From positions 27,570 through 91,569 of the forward strand of contig CAXYCJ010000011.1 of assembly GCA_964275585.1 (NCBI GenBank): a stretch of 64,000 bases of DNA, read 5' to 3'. This document shows, piece after piece, positions 54,232 through 63,684 of the stretch. A model generated the notes under the pieces. That model did not search any database. It was not told where the DNA came from and worked only from the letters and a program-made list of their open reading frames with translations. Made by a program: the position numbers and the translations under genes. Numbering within the stretch: position 1 is the first letter of the stretch; the number at the start of each line of letters is the position of its first letter. This DNA is from D2472 sp964275585 (GTDB taxonomy: Bacteria; Pseudomonadota; Gammaproteobacteria; Magnimaribacterales; D2472).

Positions 54232-54335
54232 GGCGCAAAACCTCTTTAAGTATGTTTTTATCTTATTAAAATTATCACGGTTGTTACAAGATGTGAAACT
54301 ATCCTGAACAACCTGCGCGATATGGGTTTACCAGA

Positions 54336-55184
54336 ATGAAAATAGAGAAACTTTATGGTGCATTTGGTGCGGTAATTTCCGAAATTGACCTTAAGGAATC
54401 CTTTTCTAATTCTAATCTTAATATCCTTAAACAAGCCTTTGTCGACCATCAACTTTTGATCTTTCACAATCAACAAATCAAACCAAAACATCAACTGGCG
54501 CTGAGCAAACATTTTGGTCCTGTCCAGAAACTCTATGCCGAAGAACACCGAATACCGGACTGCCCGGAAGTGGTTGTTCTGTCTAATGAACAGGTGGATG
54601 GAAAACATATCGGTGTAGTAGCAGCAGGAGACTACTGGCATTCAGATCTATCGCCAAGCAAGACGCCCGGCCTTGCAACACTTCTTTATGCCCGAAAATT
54701 GCCCAAGCGGGGGGGCGATACAGAGTTCGCAGACATGTTCAAAGCATACGATACGCTAGCGGAGGAAATGAAAGAGCAAATTGCAAACCTCAAGGGCATA
54801 CATTGCATTAGTAAACTACGTAATCACCGGGTCAAAGTTACGCGGCCAAATGGTGTGGAATATTATAAGAAACAAAACAGTATACCGAGTGAAGCTCACC
54901 CTATAGTCCGTAAACACCCGGTTAGTGGGCGCAAGTCACTTTACGTTTCACCGCGTTTTACAATCGGTATCGAAAATATGGAGGATACCGAAGCTCAACC
55001 GCTGCTCGACAAACTATTCGCACACCAGGTCAAACCAGAAAATATCTATCTTCACAAATGGCGGGTCGATGATCTGGTCATTTGGGACAATCGCAGCGTT
55101 AACCACCGTGCCTGCGGTGGTTATGACATGAATGATATCAGACGAATTCACCGAACTTCGACGCTCGGCGACGCTCCTTTTTAA
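54336..55184 (+). CDS. TauD/TfdA-type 2-oxoglutarate-dependent dioxygenase
   Basis: 282 residues. Iron-binding HxD in YWHSDLSPSKTPGLATLLYA near residue 103, the distal His in VIWDNRSVNHRACGGYD near 260, and Arg for 2-oxoglutarate in IRRIHRTSTLGD. The family hydroxylates substrates such as taurine, 2,4-D or quaternary amines using oxygen and 2-oxoglutarate. It lies head to head with the frameshifted TauD gene, 104 bases apart, but the two are only moderately similar, so they may act on different or successive substrates. Confidence 0.85.
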   Translation: MKIEKLYGAFGAVISEIDLKESFSNSNLNILKQAFVDHQLLIFHNQQIKPKHQLALSKHFGPVQKLYAEEHRIPDCPEVVVLSNEQVDGKHIGVVAAGDYWHSDLSPSKTPGLATLLYARKLPKRGGDTEFADMFKAYDTLAEEMKEQIANLKGIHCISKLRNHRVKVTRPNGVEYYKKQNSIPSEAHPIVRKHPVSGRKSLYVSPRFTIGIENMEDTEAQPLLDKLFAHQVKPENIYLHKWRVDDLVIWDNRSVNHRACGGYDMNDIRRIHRTSTLGDAPF

Positions 55185-55335
55185 TGGGTCAGAGTTCTTT
55201 ATGAGAAATTGGGGGATTCCTCTAATTTCTTTAGAATTAAATATTTAGACAGCCAGAGCCTGGAAACCTTTTGCAGATTGCGGGAAAATCGGAGATGCTC
55301 GCATCATAACAATCAATAGGACTGGGGATGGGGGT

Positions 55336-56124
55336 ATGAGCATTGATGTGGCCGTTACAGCGCATTACAAAAGTTTAGAGGGTCGTGTCGTAATCATTAC
55401 CGGGGGCGGCCAGGGCATTGGTCGCGGATACGCCCACCATTTCGCGGCCCAGGGCGCCATTCCTATTATCGCAGAGTTAAATGGTGATAATGCTGTCTCC
55501 GTTCAGCGTGAAATCAAAGAAAAGGGTTTCGAGGCGCTAGCGATCCAAACGGATGTCGCCTCAATGGAATCCGTCACCACAATGGTTAATCAAGTCATCG
55601 AGAAATTTGGTCGCATAGATATTTTGATCAATAACGCTGCCGTCTTCTCTCGTATCACTATGGCGCCTTTTTGGGAACTCCCACTTGACGAGTGGGATAG
55701 CGCTATGAATGTCAATGTCACCGGTAGCTATTACTGTGCACGCGCTGTAGTGCCGACAATGCGGAGGGCAAAATGGGGACGCATCGTCAATGTCACTTCC
55801 GGCACGGTCCAACTAGGCTCAGCCAATTATCTCCATTATATTACATCGAAGTCAGCCGTAATCGGTATGACCCGTTCCATGGCCCGGGAGCTTGGGGCTT
55901 CAAATATCACGGTGAACACATTTTGGCCCGGGATAACCAAAACCGAAGTAAACCGGCCATCAGCAACTGATGAAGTATTTGAAATGTTTACCCAACGGCA
56001 GTGCCTGCCGCGTATGACCACGATTGATGATCTTGCAAAACCGATGCTGTTTCTGTGTTCCGAAGAAGCCGCCTACATGACCGGTCAAATTTTCGAGCCC
56101 GATGGCGGATTAAGCTTTAATTGA
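55336..56124 (+). CDS. short-chain dehydrogenase/reductase
   Basis: 262 residues. Cofactor motif VIITGGGQGIGRGYAHHF (TGxxxGIG), INNAAVF, and active site VNVTSGTVQLGSANYLHYITSKSAVIG with Ser, Tyr and Lys in place. C-terminal MTGQIFEPDGGLSFN is standard for classical SDRs. Residues near the first strand end (IIAELN) include no basic residue after the glycine loop, suggesting NAD rather than NADP. It converges on the molybdenum hydroxylase genes with six bases between stops. Confidence 0.88.
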   Translation: MSIDVAVTAHYKSLEGRVVIITGGGQGIGRGYAHHFAAQGAIPIIAELNGDNAVSVQREIKEKGFEALAIQTDVASMESVTTMVNQVIEKFGRIDILINNAAVFSRITMAPFWELPLDEWDSAMNVNVTGSYYCARAVVPTMRRAKWGRIVNVTSGTVQLGSANYLHYITSKSAVIGMTRSMARELGASNITVNTFWPGITKTEVNRPSATDEVFEMFTQRQCLPRMTTIDDLAKPMLFLCSEEAAYMTGQIFEPDGGLSFN

Positions 56125-56130
56125 TTCTCG

Positions 56131-58503
56131 CTATTCTGAAACTCTGGTACCTCTTTCAATAATTCCAAGGACCTCCTCGGCACGCACAGGGGTACTATTT
56201 AGTTCCGCTCCGAATGGTCTGAGCGCATCGCAAACTCCATTGGCAACCACCGCCGGTGGGGCTATAGCGCCGCCCTCACCGAGCCCCTTGAAACCAAACG
56301 CATTTCTTGGGGACGGAGTTTCACTATGGATCACGTCGATGGGAGGAACATCTGATGCTGTCGGCAACAAATAATCAATGAAGCTGCCAGTCATTAGTTG
56401 GCCATGTTCATCATATCTTAGCTCTTCAAAAAGTGCTCCTCCTATACCCTGAACTAGACCGCCCTTAACCTGACCATCGGCAATCCCGGGATTGATTAAT
56501 GTACCCGCATCATGCACCTCGACATATTTTTCGATCTTGATTTCACCAGTTTCAACTTCAATTTCGACAATTGCTGCATTAGCTGCATAGGCCCAGGTTA
56601 CCGTTGGTGGCTCGTAATAAGCGGTGTCTTCCAACCCCGCGTCAACGCCTTCGGGGCGCTGATGCATCCATCCTGGCTGCGCAGCATTGGCAACTTCTTT
56701 TAACGTCACTGACATTTCTGGTACACCTTTGACACCAACAGAGCCGCCACGTAACTCGAGATCGGACTCTGATGCTTCAAGAATATTTGCCGCAATGGCA
56801 AAAACCTTTTCCTTGACCTTGTCACTAGACTTCTGGATTGCACCGGATGCGGTAACAGCGCTGCGGCTAGCAATTGTGCCGTAGCCCATCGTCACATGCG
56901 ATGTGTCAGCCAGCGTCACCACAACGTCCTCCATTTTGACGCCCCAAATATCGGCGGCGACCTGGGCGAATGCTGTCTCATGACCCTGACCTTGAGGGCA
57001 GGCACCTGTCGCGACCATAACCTTACCTGAGGAGTCAATTTTAACGGTTGCTCCCTCAAACGGACCGATCCCCGTCCCTTCAACATAACAACCGATCCCG
57101 AGGCCGAGATAAAGACCTTCAGCGAGCGCAACTTTTTGCCGCTTCCGAAATGCCTCTAGACCCCCAATACCTTCTAATGCCTTACGTAATGCTTCCGGAT
57201 AATCGCCGCTATCATATTCGATCATTACGCCGTCCCGGTAAGGCAACCCGACGGCATATGGCATTTGCTCGGGCTGGATCATATTTCGGAACCGCACTTC
57301 CGCAGGATCAATTCCTAACTCATTGGCAACAAGATCAATAGAGCGTTCCATCGCGAATGCAACTTCAGGGCGCCCCGCACCGCGATAGGGTGCATTTGGC
57401 GTGCGGTTAGTCATCATAACCTTGCAATCAGCCTCATAATGCGGAATATCGTACGGTCCCATAAAATGCGCGATAGAGTTTCCAGCGATCGCTGCCCCAA
57501 CCGGGGAGTAGGCGCCTGAATCGACGATGAAATAGTTTTTTATTGCGCTAATCTTCCCCTCATCGTCAAAACCGACCTCTATATCGAAAAGATTATCGCG
57601 CGAGTGGGCGGCATTCAGCAAATGCTCGTGACGATCCTCTAGCCACTTAACGGGACGGCCCAATTTTTTAGCCAAATAAGCGACCAATATATCCTCTGGA
57701 TAGACATGGCCTTTACCTCCAAATCCCCCGCCTACATCAGGGGCGATGACGCGTACTCGCTCTTCAGGCATATCAAGCGCATTGGCCACTTCACGCCGAA
57801 CCCAGTGGACTACCTGCGTTGACGACCAGACAGTAATACCGCCCGTCCGGGAATCAAATTCCGCGATAACGCCGCGGCATTCCATTGGCATTGCAGCATA
57901 CCGGTGATGATAATAACGCCGCTTCAACCGGTGCGGCGCCAACTCAAGAGCCGCCGCACCCTCACCAGTTTTAGCATGCAGAGAGGCCGCTACGTTTCCA
58001 GGTAGATTTTCGTGAACTAACGCTGCTCCATCCACGCGAGCCGCCTCGGCACTCGCTACTGGCGATAGGGGCTTAAATTGACCATCGATCAATTCCGCTG
58101 CATCTTCGGCGATGTAACGATTTTCTGCGACGACAAGCGCATACGGTTCACCTACGTAGCGAAGTTTGTCATATGCCATAAGAGCTTGATCGGGTATTTC
58201 AATTTGTGGATCCATACCATCGCGCCAGGTCTTCGGAGCGGTAACCTGCATGCCACTAATCGGCGGCAAAACATCTTTTAGATCAGCACCTGACAACGCG
58301 AGTACCGCGCCTTTAACGTTCCGCGCTGCATCAAGATTAACGCCTTCTATTGATGCGTGTGCTAGTTGGCTGCGAACGATAGCAACGTGGAGCATTCCTT
58401 CCAACTTTATATCGCCGACAAATGACCCTTCACCCCTTATGAGACGGTTATCTTCGCGTCGAGTGACCGAGCGGCCAATGTAAGACGGCATCGTATCAGC
58501 CAT
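56131..58503 (-). CDS. molybdenum hydroxylase large subunit (CoxL-like, form II / aldehyde oxidase type)
   Basis: Start at the ATG at 58503 (MADTMPSYIGRSVTRRED), since the longer frame lies inside the small-subunit gene; 790 residues. Xanthine dehydrogenase family: VGGGFGGKGHVYPEDI, APYRGAGRPEVAFAMERSID, QGQGHETAFAQVAAD and GEGGAIAPPAVVANG. The active-site loop reads PYRGAGR, as in form II CoxL-like proteins, and not the AYxCSFR of true CO dehydrogenase. So CO oxidation is unlikely to be its main role; an aldehyde or heterocycle is more likely. It overlaps the small-subunit gene by eight bases and forms an operon with it and the FAD subunit. Confidence 0.88.
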   Translation of the reverse strand: MADTMPSYIGRSVTRREDNRLIRGEGSFVGDIKLEGMLHVAIVRSQLAHASIEGVNLDAARNVKGAVLALSGADLKDVLPPISGMQVTAPKTWRDGMDPQIEIPDQALMAYDKLRYVGEPYALVVAENRYIAEDAAELIDGQFKPLSPVASAEAARVDGAALVHENLPGNVAASLHAKTGEGAAALELAPHRLKRRYYHHRYAAMPMECRGVIAEFDSRTGGITVWSSTQVVHWVRREVANALDMPEERVRVIAPDVGGGFGGKGHVYPEDILVAYLAKKLGRPVKWLEDRHEHLLNAAHSRDNLFDIEVGFDDEGKISAIKNYFIVDSGAYSPVGAAIAGNSIAHFMGPYDIPHYEADCKVMMTNRTPNAPYRGAGRPEVAFAMERSIDLVANELGIDPAEVRFRNMIQPEQMPYAVGLPYRDGVMIEYDSGDYPEALRKALEGIGGLEAFRKRQKVALAEGLYLGLGIGCYVEGTGIGPFEGATVKIDSSGKVMVATGACPQGQGHETAFAQVAADIWGVKMEDVVVTLADTSHVTMGYGTIASRSAVTASGAIQKSSDKVKEKVFAIAANILEASESDLELRGGSVGVKGVPEMSVTLKEVANAAQPGWMHQRPEGVDAGLEDTAYYEPPTVTWAYAANAAIVEIEVETGEIKIEKYVEVHDAGTLINPGIADGQVKGGLVQGIGGALFEELRYDEHGQLMTGSFIDYLLPTASDVPPIDVIHSETPSPRNAFGFKGLGEGGAIAPPAVVANGVCDALRPFGAELNSTPVRAEEVLGIIERGTRVSE

Positions 58504-59002
58504 TATTCTCTTTCCCTCTTGCAGGCTTGTCATAAACCTGTTCGGCATAAGAGGTCACCGCCTTGATGATGCCTTCATAGCCGGTGCAGCGGCAAAGAGC
58601 CGCCGACATACCTATTTTTATATCGTCTTCGGTCAGAGAATTATTATTCTCTACTAAATCAATTGCGGTCATTAACATACCTGGAGTACAAAAACCGCAC
58701 TGCAATGCGCGATGTTCGGAGAATAATTTCTGAAGAGGGTGCAACGCTTCGCCGTCAGCCAAACCCTCAACGGTTAAAATTTCTACTCCTTGGGCTTGGA
58801 CAGCAAACATCAGACAAGACCGGGTCGCCATTCCGTCGACAATGACCGTGCAGGCACCACAAACCCCGTGTTCACAGCCCACATGCGTCCCTGTTTTCCC
58901 GAGAACATCACGTAAAAAATCGACAAGCAACATACGGGGCAACGCTTCGCCTTTCAGGCGCTCACCATTCACGGTGAGTGAGATTGGGCGTGGGGCGGTC
59001 AC
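58496..59002 (-). CDS. molybdenum hydroxylase small subunit (2x 2Fe-2S)
   Basis: 168 residues. Plant-type 2Fe-2S cluster cysteines in GCEHGVCGACTVIVDG and RSCLM, and the second cluster in CGFCTPGMLMTA and CRCTGYEGIIKAV. This is the electron-transfer subunit that links the molybdenum site of the large subunit to the FAD subunit. Overlaps both neighbours (eight and four bases), giving a medium-small-large gene order on the transcript. Confidence 0.92.
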   Translation of the reverse strand: MTAPRPISLTVNGERLKGEALPRMLLVDFLRDVLGKTGTHVGCEHGVCGACTVIVDGMATRSCLMFAVQAQGVEILTVEGLADGEALHPLQKLFSEHRALQCGFCTPGMLMTAIDLVENNNSLTEDDIKIGMSAALCRCTGYEGIIKAVTSYAEQVYDKPARGKENNG

Positions 59003-59871
59003 CGGTTTTCCCCAGCACGCTCTGCAGCTTTTGCAATTGCGCGTGACACCACGACCCCAATTAACCGGCGACGATAAGATGTGCTTGCATGGGGATCGGC
59101 CATTGGATCTGCGGCCGCAGAGGCCGCCGCGGCCGCTGCTTTTATTGAATTTTGGCTAACCCCATCTCTAAGGATTATCTTTTCTGCCGCTAACAATCTT
59201 ATAGCAGTCGGCCCGGCACCACAGACAGAAAGACGAGCCTCATAGGGATGGTGGTTTTTAAAACTGATTTGTGCCGCTGCACCGGCGAGCGCAAAATCAC
59301 CATGCCGCCTGGCAATCTCTACAAAAGCTGTACCACTATTATTTGGAATTTTAGGGACTATGATTTTGGTCAATATCTCGTCAGGTCTTAGAGTGGTCGT
59401 CAAAATATCCTCAAAAAATTCGGTGGCCTTTATCTTCCGTTCGCCGCGAACGCTTTGCGCAACGAATACAAAGTCTAGCGCAAGTGCCACAGCAGGGTAC
59501 TCAGCGGCAGGGTCAGCATTAGCGAGGCTGCCACCAATTGTACCGCGGCTACGGATTGGCAAATGCGCTATATAAGTTGTTGCCTCCTGCAACAAGGGAG
59601 CGTGCTCACCAATCAATTCACTGTTTTCAATCTCACGCTCGCGTGTCATAGCACCGATCTCTAAATGATCACCAATATCCTTAATGAAAGACAGCCCTGC
59701 TACTCGATTGAGGTCAATCAAGATTTCCGGCCGACTGAGCCGAAAATTAAGAAGTGGTACCAAACTCTGCCCTCCTGCCAAGAGTCTCGCATCCGTGCCA
59801 TACTCCGAAAGCAATGACAACGCTTCGGAAACTGCAGTCGGGGTGCAAATATCTAGTGGCGGTGGCTTCAC
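58999..59871 (-). CDS. molybdenum hydroxylase FAD-binding (medium) subunit
   Basis: 290 residues of the CoxM/XdhB type. FAD-binding LLAGGQSLVPLLNFRLSRPEILIDLN and RSRGTIGGSLANADPAAEYPAVALAL, then EFFEDILTTTLRPDEIL and the C-terminal CO_deh_flav_C part (AADPMADPHASTSYRRRL). First gene of the transcript, overlapping the small subunit by four bases. Together the three make one complete, apparently functional enzyme. No cofactor maturation (CoxF, XdhC-like) genes are nearby. Confidence 0.9.
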   Translation of the reverse strand: MKPPPLDICTPTAVSEALSLLSEYGTDARLLAGGQSLVPLLNFRLSRPEILIDLNRVAGLSFIKDIGDHLEIGAMTREREIENSELIGEHAPLLQEATTYIAHLPIRSRGTIGGSLANADPAAEYPAVALALDFVFVAQSVRGERKIKATEFFEDILTTTLRPDEILTKIIVPKIPNNSGTAFVEIARRHGDFALAGAAAQISFKNHHPYEARLSVCGAGPTAIRLLAAEKIILRDGVSQNSIKAAAAAASAAADPMADPHASTSYRRRLIGVVVSRAIAKAAERAGENR

Positions 59872-60063
59872 GGAAATCTCTTAATTTGTTTCGTTTAATA
59901 TATATCAAAGTCAGAACATTTAAACTGAGTCAAACCCGTTTACCTCAGATTAAATATTTGTATTTCTTGTATTTCTCGCACGTTTCAGTTGTAACTGAAT
60001 TTAATTTTATTCATTAAAGTTTTTGCGTCCGGCTGAGACGTCGATAGGAGCCAGGTTGCTGTC

Positions 60064-60975
60064 GTGACATCACCGCCAATTTTAAGCCAAATAACTGGCG
60101 CATGGCTCAAAATGCCAGGAAATATTCGTGGGATTCTATGGCTGAGCATTGGCGCATTCTTGTTCTCGATTACTGATGTAATTGTCAAGCAACTCGGCCG
60201 CAAATTTGATCCTACTGAGCTAGCATTATTTCGCTATGGCATTGGCATGATCATACTAGCCCCCATTTTCATAAAAATGGGCCTAGCAGAGTTGAAGACA
60301 ACACGTTTAGGCATGCATATTTTTCGAATGTCACTCGCGATGATCGCGCAACTAGGCATTTTTATTACCGTAATTAACATGCCGCTTGCCGACGCTACAG
60401 CTATCTTCTTCTCCAAACCGCTATTCACTACAGTTGTTGCCGTCATTTTTATTGCCGAAATCGTTAACGGTCGACGTTGGATTGCAACAATTGTTGGGTT
60501 TATTGGGGTTGTCATAATGATTCAGCCGGGAGCGGAGACCATAAACCCAATTGCGTTGATCGGTGTAGGTTCCGCCTTCGCATTCGCGACAGCAAATGTC
60601 CTAATCCGAGTTTTATCTAAAACGGAGCCGCCAAATCGTATACTCTTCTATTACCATATTGGAGGTATATTAGTCTTCACCGGTCCCGCTATCTGGTCAT
60701 GGACGATGCCAGTAGGAATTGAGTGGGGTATGCTAATTTCAATAGCTGTGTTGACGACAATCGGTATGACCTGTTTCGTCCGAGCCTTCTCCGCAGGTGA
60801 AGCAAACGCCGTAGGACCCATTGAATACGTCCGACTGATTTATGCCGCCCTCTTCGGATATTTTCTATTCAGTGAAATACCCTCTATTTGGACAGGTGTT
60901 GGTGCGGCCCTGATCGTTGCCAGCGCCATCTATATTGCCCGGGACGAAGCCCGCAAGGCAGCAACACAGACGTGA
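60064..60975 (+). CDS. EamA/DMT-family transporter (2)
   Basis: 303 residues from a GTG start at 60064. Two EamA repeats; landmark segments are NIRGILWLSIGAFLFSITDVIVKQLG, MPLADATAIFFSKPLFTT, ANVLIRVLSKTEPPNRILFYYH and AFSAGEANAVGPIEYVRLIYAALFGY. It overlaps the next gene by four bases (GTGA) and is closely similar to it, so this is a tandem duplication that may work as a heteromer. Substrate unknown. Confidence 0.88.
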   Translation: MTSPPILSQITGAWLKMPGNIRGILWLSIGAFLFSITDVIVKQLGRKFDPTELALFRYGIGMIILAPIFIKMGLAELKTTRLGMHIFRMSLAMIAQLGIFITVINMPLADATAIFFSKPLFTTVVAVIFIAEIVNGRRWIATIVGFIGVVIMIQPGAETINPIALIGVGSAFAFATANVLIRVLSKTEPPNRILFYYHIGGILVFTGPAIWSWTMPVGIEWGMLISIAVLTTIGMTCFVRAFSAGEANAVGPIEYVRLIYAALFGYFLFSEIPSIWTGVGAALIVASAIYIARDEARKAATQT

Positions 60976-61880
60976 CTAATCTTCCACCCGTATTGGCCCG
61001 ATGGCAAAATGCGTGGGCTCGGATGTCGGGAAACCTCCGCGGAATACTTTGGATAACGTTAGGTACAGTTGCGTTTGCCTTAAATGACGTGCTGGTCAAA
61101 TTGCTCGGCAAAAAGTTTGGGCCGATGGAACTAGCGTTCTGCCGATATTCCATCGGTCTAATTATTCTATCCCCGGTCTTTTTTCAGATGGGGGTTTCTG
61201 GGCTTAAGACCAGACGACCTGGTATTCACTTTGTACGGTTAATAATAGCCTGTATAGCGCAGCTCGGCGTCTTCTATTCTGTTATCCACCTATACCTTGC
61301 CGATGCCACCGCGATAGCCTTCTCGCGCCCGCTTTTCACTACCATAATTGCTGTTTTTCTTTTGTCTGAACTTGTATCCAAACGCCGTTGGGTGGCTACA
61401 GCCGCGGGATTCATAGGCGTCCTAATTATGGTGAGACCTGGTCATGATGGATTTGATATCGTCACAGTTGTCGCACTTATAAGTGCCTGTACGTTTGCGA
61501 TCGCTAATATATTAATAAGGTTGATGTCAACGACCGAGCCACCAAACCGTATACTATTTTACTACCACGCAGGCGGCGCAATCATCTTCCTAATTCCAAC
61601 AATCACCCTGTGGCAGGATCCAGCAGGAATCGAATGGACCCTGCTTGCCGGGATTGGCATTATGACAACCATTGGCATGACTGGTTTTATTCGAGCGTTC
61701 TCAGTAGGTGAGGCAAATGCCGTAGGACCTATGGAGTATGTCCGCCTAATTTATGCCGGGATCTTAGGATACTCAATTTTTGGTGAAGTCCCCGACTACT
61801 GGACCTACGCAGGCGCCCTGATAATCATAATTGCGACGCTGTATATTGCACGTGATGAAACGAAGGGAAAACGGGGCTAG
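60972..61880 (+). CDS. EamA/DMT-family transporter (3)
   Basis: The GTG at 60972 overlaps the previous stop and gives an N-terminus (TNLPPVLARWQNAWARMSGNL) aligned to its neighbour's; the longer frame from 60888 lies inside that gene. 302 residues. Motifs match the neighbour almost segment for segment: NLRGILWITLGTVAFALNDVLVKLLG, LADATAIAFSRPLFTT, ANILIRLMSTTEPPNRILFYYH, AFSVGEANAVGPMEYVRLIYAGILGY. Clear tandem paralogue of the preceding transporter. Confidence 0.88.
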   Translation: MTNLPPVLARWQNAWARMSGNLRGILWITLGTVAFALNDVLVKLLGKKFGPMELAFCRYSIGLIILSPVFFQMGVSGLKTRRPGIHFVRLIIACIAQLGVFYSVIHLYLADATAIAFSRPLFTTIIAVFLLSELVSKRRWVATAAGFIGVLIMVRPGHDGFDIVTVVALISACTFAIANILIRLMSTTEPPNRILFYYHAGGAIIFLIPTITLWQDPAGIEWTLLAGIGIMTTIGMTGFIRAFSVGEANAVGPMEYVRLIYAGILGYSIFGEVPDYWTYAGALIIIIATLYIARDETKGKRG

Positions 61881-61899
61881 GGAAATTATCTCTCACTTT

Positions 61900-62826
61900 C
61901 TATGCGGGTGGGGGCATTGGTTTTGCTGCTTCCATTGCTTTAAGAGCAGCCTCCCGGCGCGCTATATAATAACCACTGCCGAAGATGACTAATGCGCCTG
62001 CGCCGGTCCAAATATCAGGATTTTCATGAAAGAAAATAACGCCGAGACAAACTGTGAAGGGTAGCTTCAAGAAATTAAAAGGCATGACTACCGAGGCTTC
62101 ACCAACAGATAGCGCCCGAATAATTCCTTGTCTTGCAAGCGCACTAAAAATACCGACCGCAAATATCCAGCCCAAGTGTTCGGCGCGAACCTCATTCCAA
62201 TAAACAACCGCTGGGACTAAACCAATTGCCGACAAAAGAAACAAATCGTAGTAAATAATTTTGTTAGAGCTATCTAATTTTGCCAATTGTTTCGTTGAAA
62301 CATTTATTAACGCGTACGCACAACTGGTGACCACGACACCAATCGCTGCCCAAGTAAGTTCCTGGAATCCCGGGCGAATAATGATCATTACACCTCCAAA
62401 TCCGATCAAAAGAGCAACCCATCGGCGAATTCCAGGTCGCTCACCAAGAAACAAAACTACAAACAAAACTGTGAAGAGTGGCGACGTAAACATCAACCCT
62501 GTGACATCCTGCAGCGGAAGATTTGCCAGTGCAAAAATTAAAAGAACCATACCACCGTAATTGAGGATGGATCGATACACATAAGAACCGAGATGATCTG
62601 TTTTAAGAATGCCTGCGCCGACCTTGAACAACCACGGCGCCATCAGAATCACACCAAGGACTGAACGAAAAAATACGAGCTGAAAAATGCTGAAGTCACT
62701 AGATAAATGCCGAACCACCGCATACGTCGCTGCGTAGTTCGCTGTAGCAAAGATCATCCACAGGATACCCCTAGTTGACCCCGGCATCGCTTCGAAAACG
62801 GTCATTAGATGAGATAATCGGCTCAA
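61900..62826 (-). CDS. EamA/DMT-family transporter (4)
   Basis: 308 residues on the minus strand, convergent with the tandem pair. STRGILWMIFATANYAATYAVVRHL opens the first repeat; LANLPLQDVTGLMFTSPLFTVLFVV and IIRALSVGEASVVMPFNFLKLPFTVCLG are the recognisable later segments. It is of the same subgroup as the other three but clearly more distant, with STKQLAKLDSSNKIIYYDL replacing the TEPPNRI motif. Substrate unknown. Confidence 0.87.
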   Translation of the reverse strand: MSRLSHLMTVFEAMPGSTRGILWMIFATANYAATYAVVRHLSSDFSIFQLVFFRSVLGVILMAPWLFKVGAGILKTDHLGSYVYRSILNYGGMVLLIFALANLPLQDVTGLMFTSPLFTVLFVVLFLGERPGIRRWVALLIGFGGVMIIIRPGFQELTWAAIGVVVTSCAYALINVSTKQLAKLDSSNKIIYYDLFLLSAIGLVPAVVYWNEVRAEHLGWIFAVGIFSALARQGIIRALSVGEASVVMPFNFLKLPFTVCLGVIFFHENPDIWTGAGALVIFGSGYYIARREAALKAMEAAKPMPPPA

Positions 62827-62987
62827 GGCCTCCCCCCTTTACCAACGAAATATGGATGCACCTGCGGAACTCCATAGTTGATGTCCTGCCAAAACCACTA
62901 GTCCTACTTGCAATGATCTTCTCTGAACGGCTTTAAGTTTTTTATCGAAAAAGTATAAATTTTTCGGGGCGATGGCGACTTCTCCAT

Positions 62988-63022
62988 CCTTCTAAAACAC
63001 ATCTATATCGAGATTTAGAAGG
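62988..63022. other. inverted repeat in the divergent gap 62827-63133
   Basis: CCTTCTAAA at 62988-62996 and TTTAGAAGG at 63014-63022 form a perfect 9-bp dyad with a 17-base spacer, in the 307-base gap between the minus-strand transporter and the phosphatase gene. It may be an operator or a hairpin; there is no T-run. Nothing else recognisable is in this gap. Confidence 0.4.
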
Positions 63023-63133
63023 TTCTACAGACTATTATCGCTGTTTCCACCCCGTGTATACCACAAGCCAAACTATTGGCTCGTTTAAGACAACACACGG
63101 CAGTATGATCCCCTTCAAAAGAGGTTGCCGAGG

Positions 63134-63631
63134 ATGTCTTTAAAGACAAAAAAAATCAGCGTTTTATTTGTTTGTACTGGAAATATATGCCGGTCTCCCA
63201 CAGCAGAAGGTGTGTTCCGCCATATGGTTGAAAATGCCGGCCTAGGGAAGCACATCCATATCGACTCCGCCGGTACTATAGCCTTTCATATTGGTGAGAG
63301 CCCTGACCCGCGCTCACAAAAGGCCGCTAAAAGTAAGGGCATCGATCTCAGCAGTATACGGGCACGCCAACTTCATGAAGACGATTTTCAAATTTTTGAC
63401 TTCCTAATCGCCCTTGATCGCTCGCATTTACAAACTTTGGAAGATCAGGCTCCAGAAAATTGCAGCGCGGTTCTTCGACTGCTCTTGGATTACGATCCTA
63501 AAACAACAATCGAGGATGTTCCTGATCCCTATTATGGTGACCTTAGCGGCTTTGACGACGTCCTCAATCTTATTGAAAGCGCGTCAGCCGGCCTGCTAAG
63601 GGAGCTACATAAATTATCTTCGCGTTTCTGA
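63134..63631 (+). CDS. low-molecular-weight protein tyrosine phosphatase
   Basis: 165 residues from the ATG at 63134 (MSLKTKKISVLFVCTGNICRSP); a TTG nine bases earlier is less likely. The active site VCTGNICRSPTAEG is CX5R with catalytic Cys, and the general acid Asp is in VPDPYYGDLSGF near residue 135. It belongs to the Wzb/YfkJ/eukaryote-like class. These act on phosphotyrosine or phosphoarginine proteins; no kinase or polysaccharide gene is nearby to say which. It stands alone. Confidence 0.9.
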   Translation: MSLKTKKISVLFVCTGNICRSPTAEGVFRHMVENAGLGKHIHIDSAGTIAFHIGESPDPRSQKAAKSKGIDLSSIRARQLHEDDFQIFDFLIALDRSHLQTLEDQAPENCSAVLRLLLDYDPKTTIEDVPDPYYGDLSGFDDVLNLIESASAGLLRELHKLSSRF

Positions 63632-63684
63632 TAGTGGGTGTATTTGATCAGGGGGCCCGAAACTAGATACTATCTGTGCCGCGG

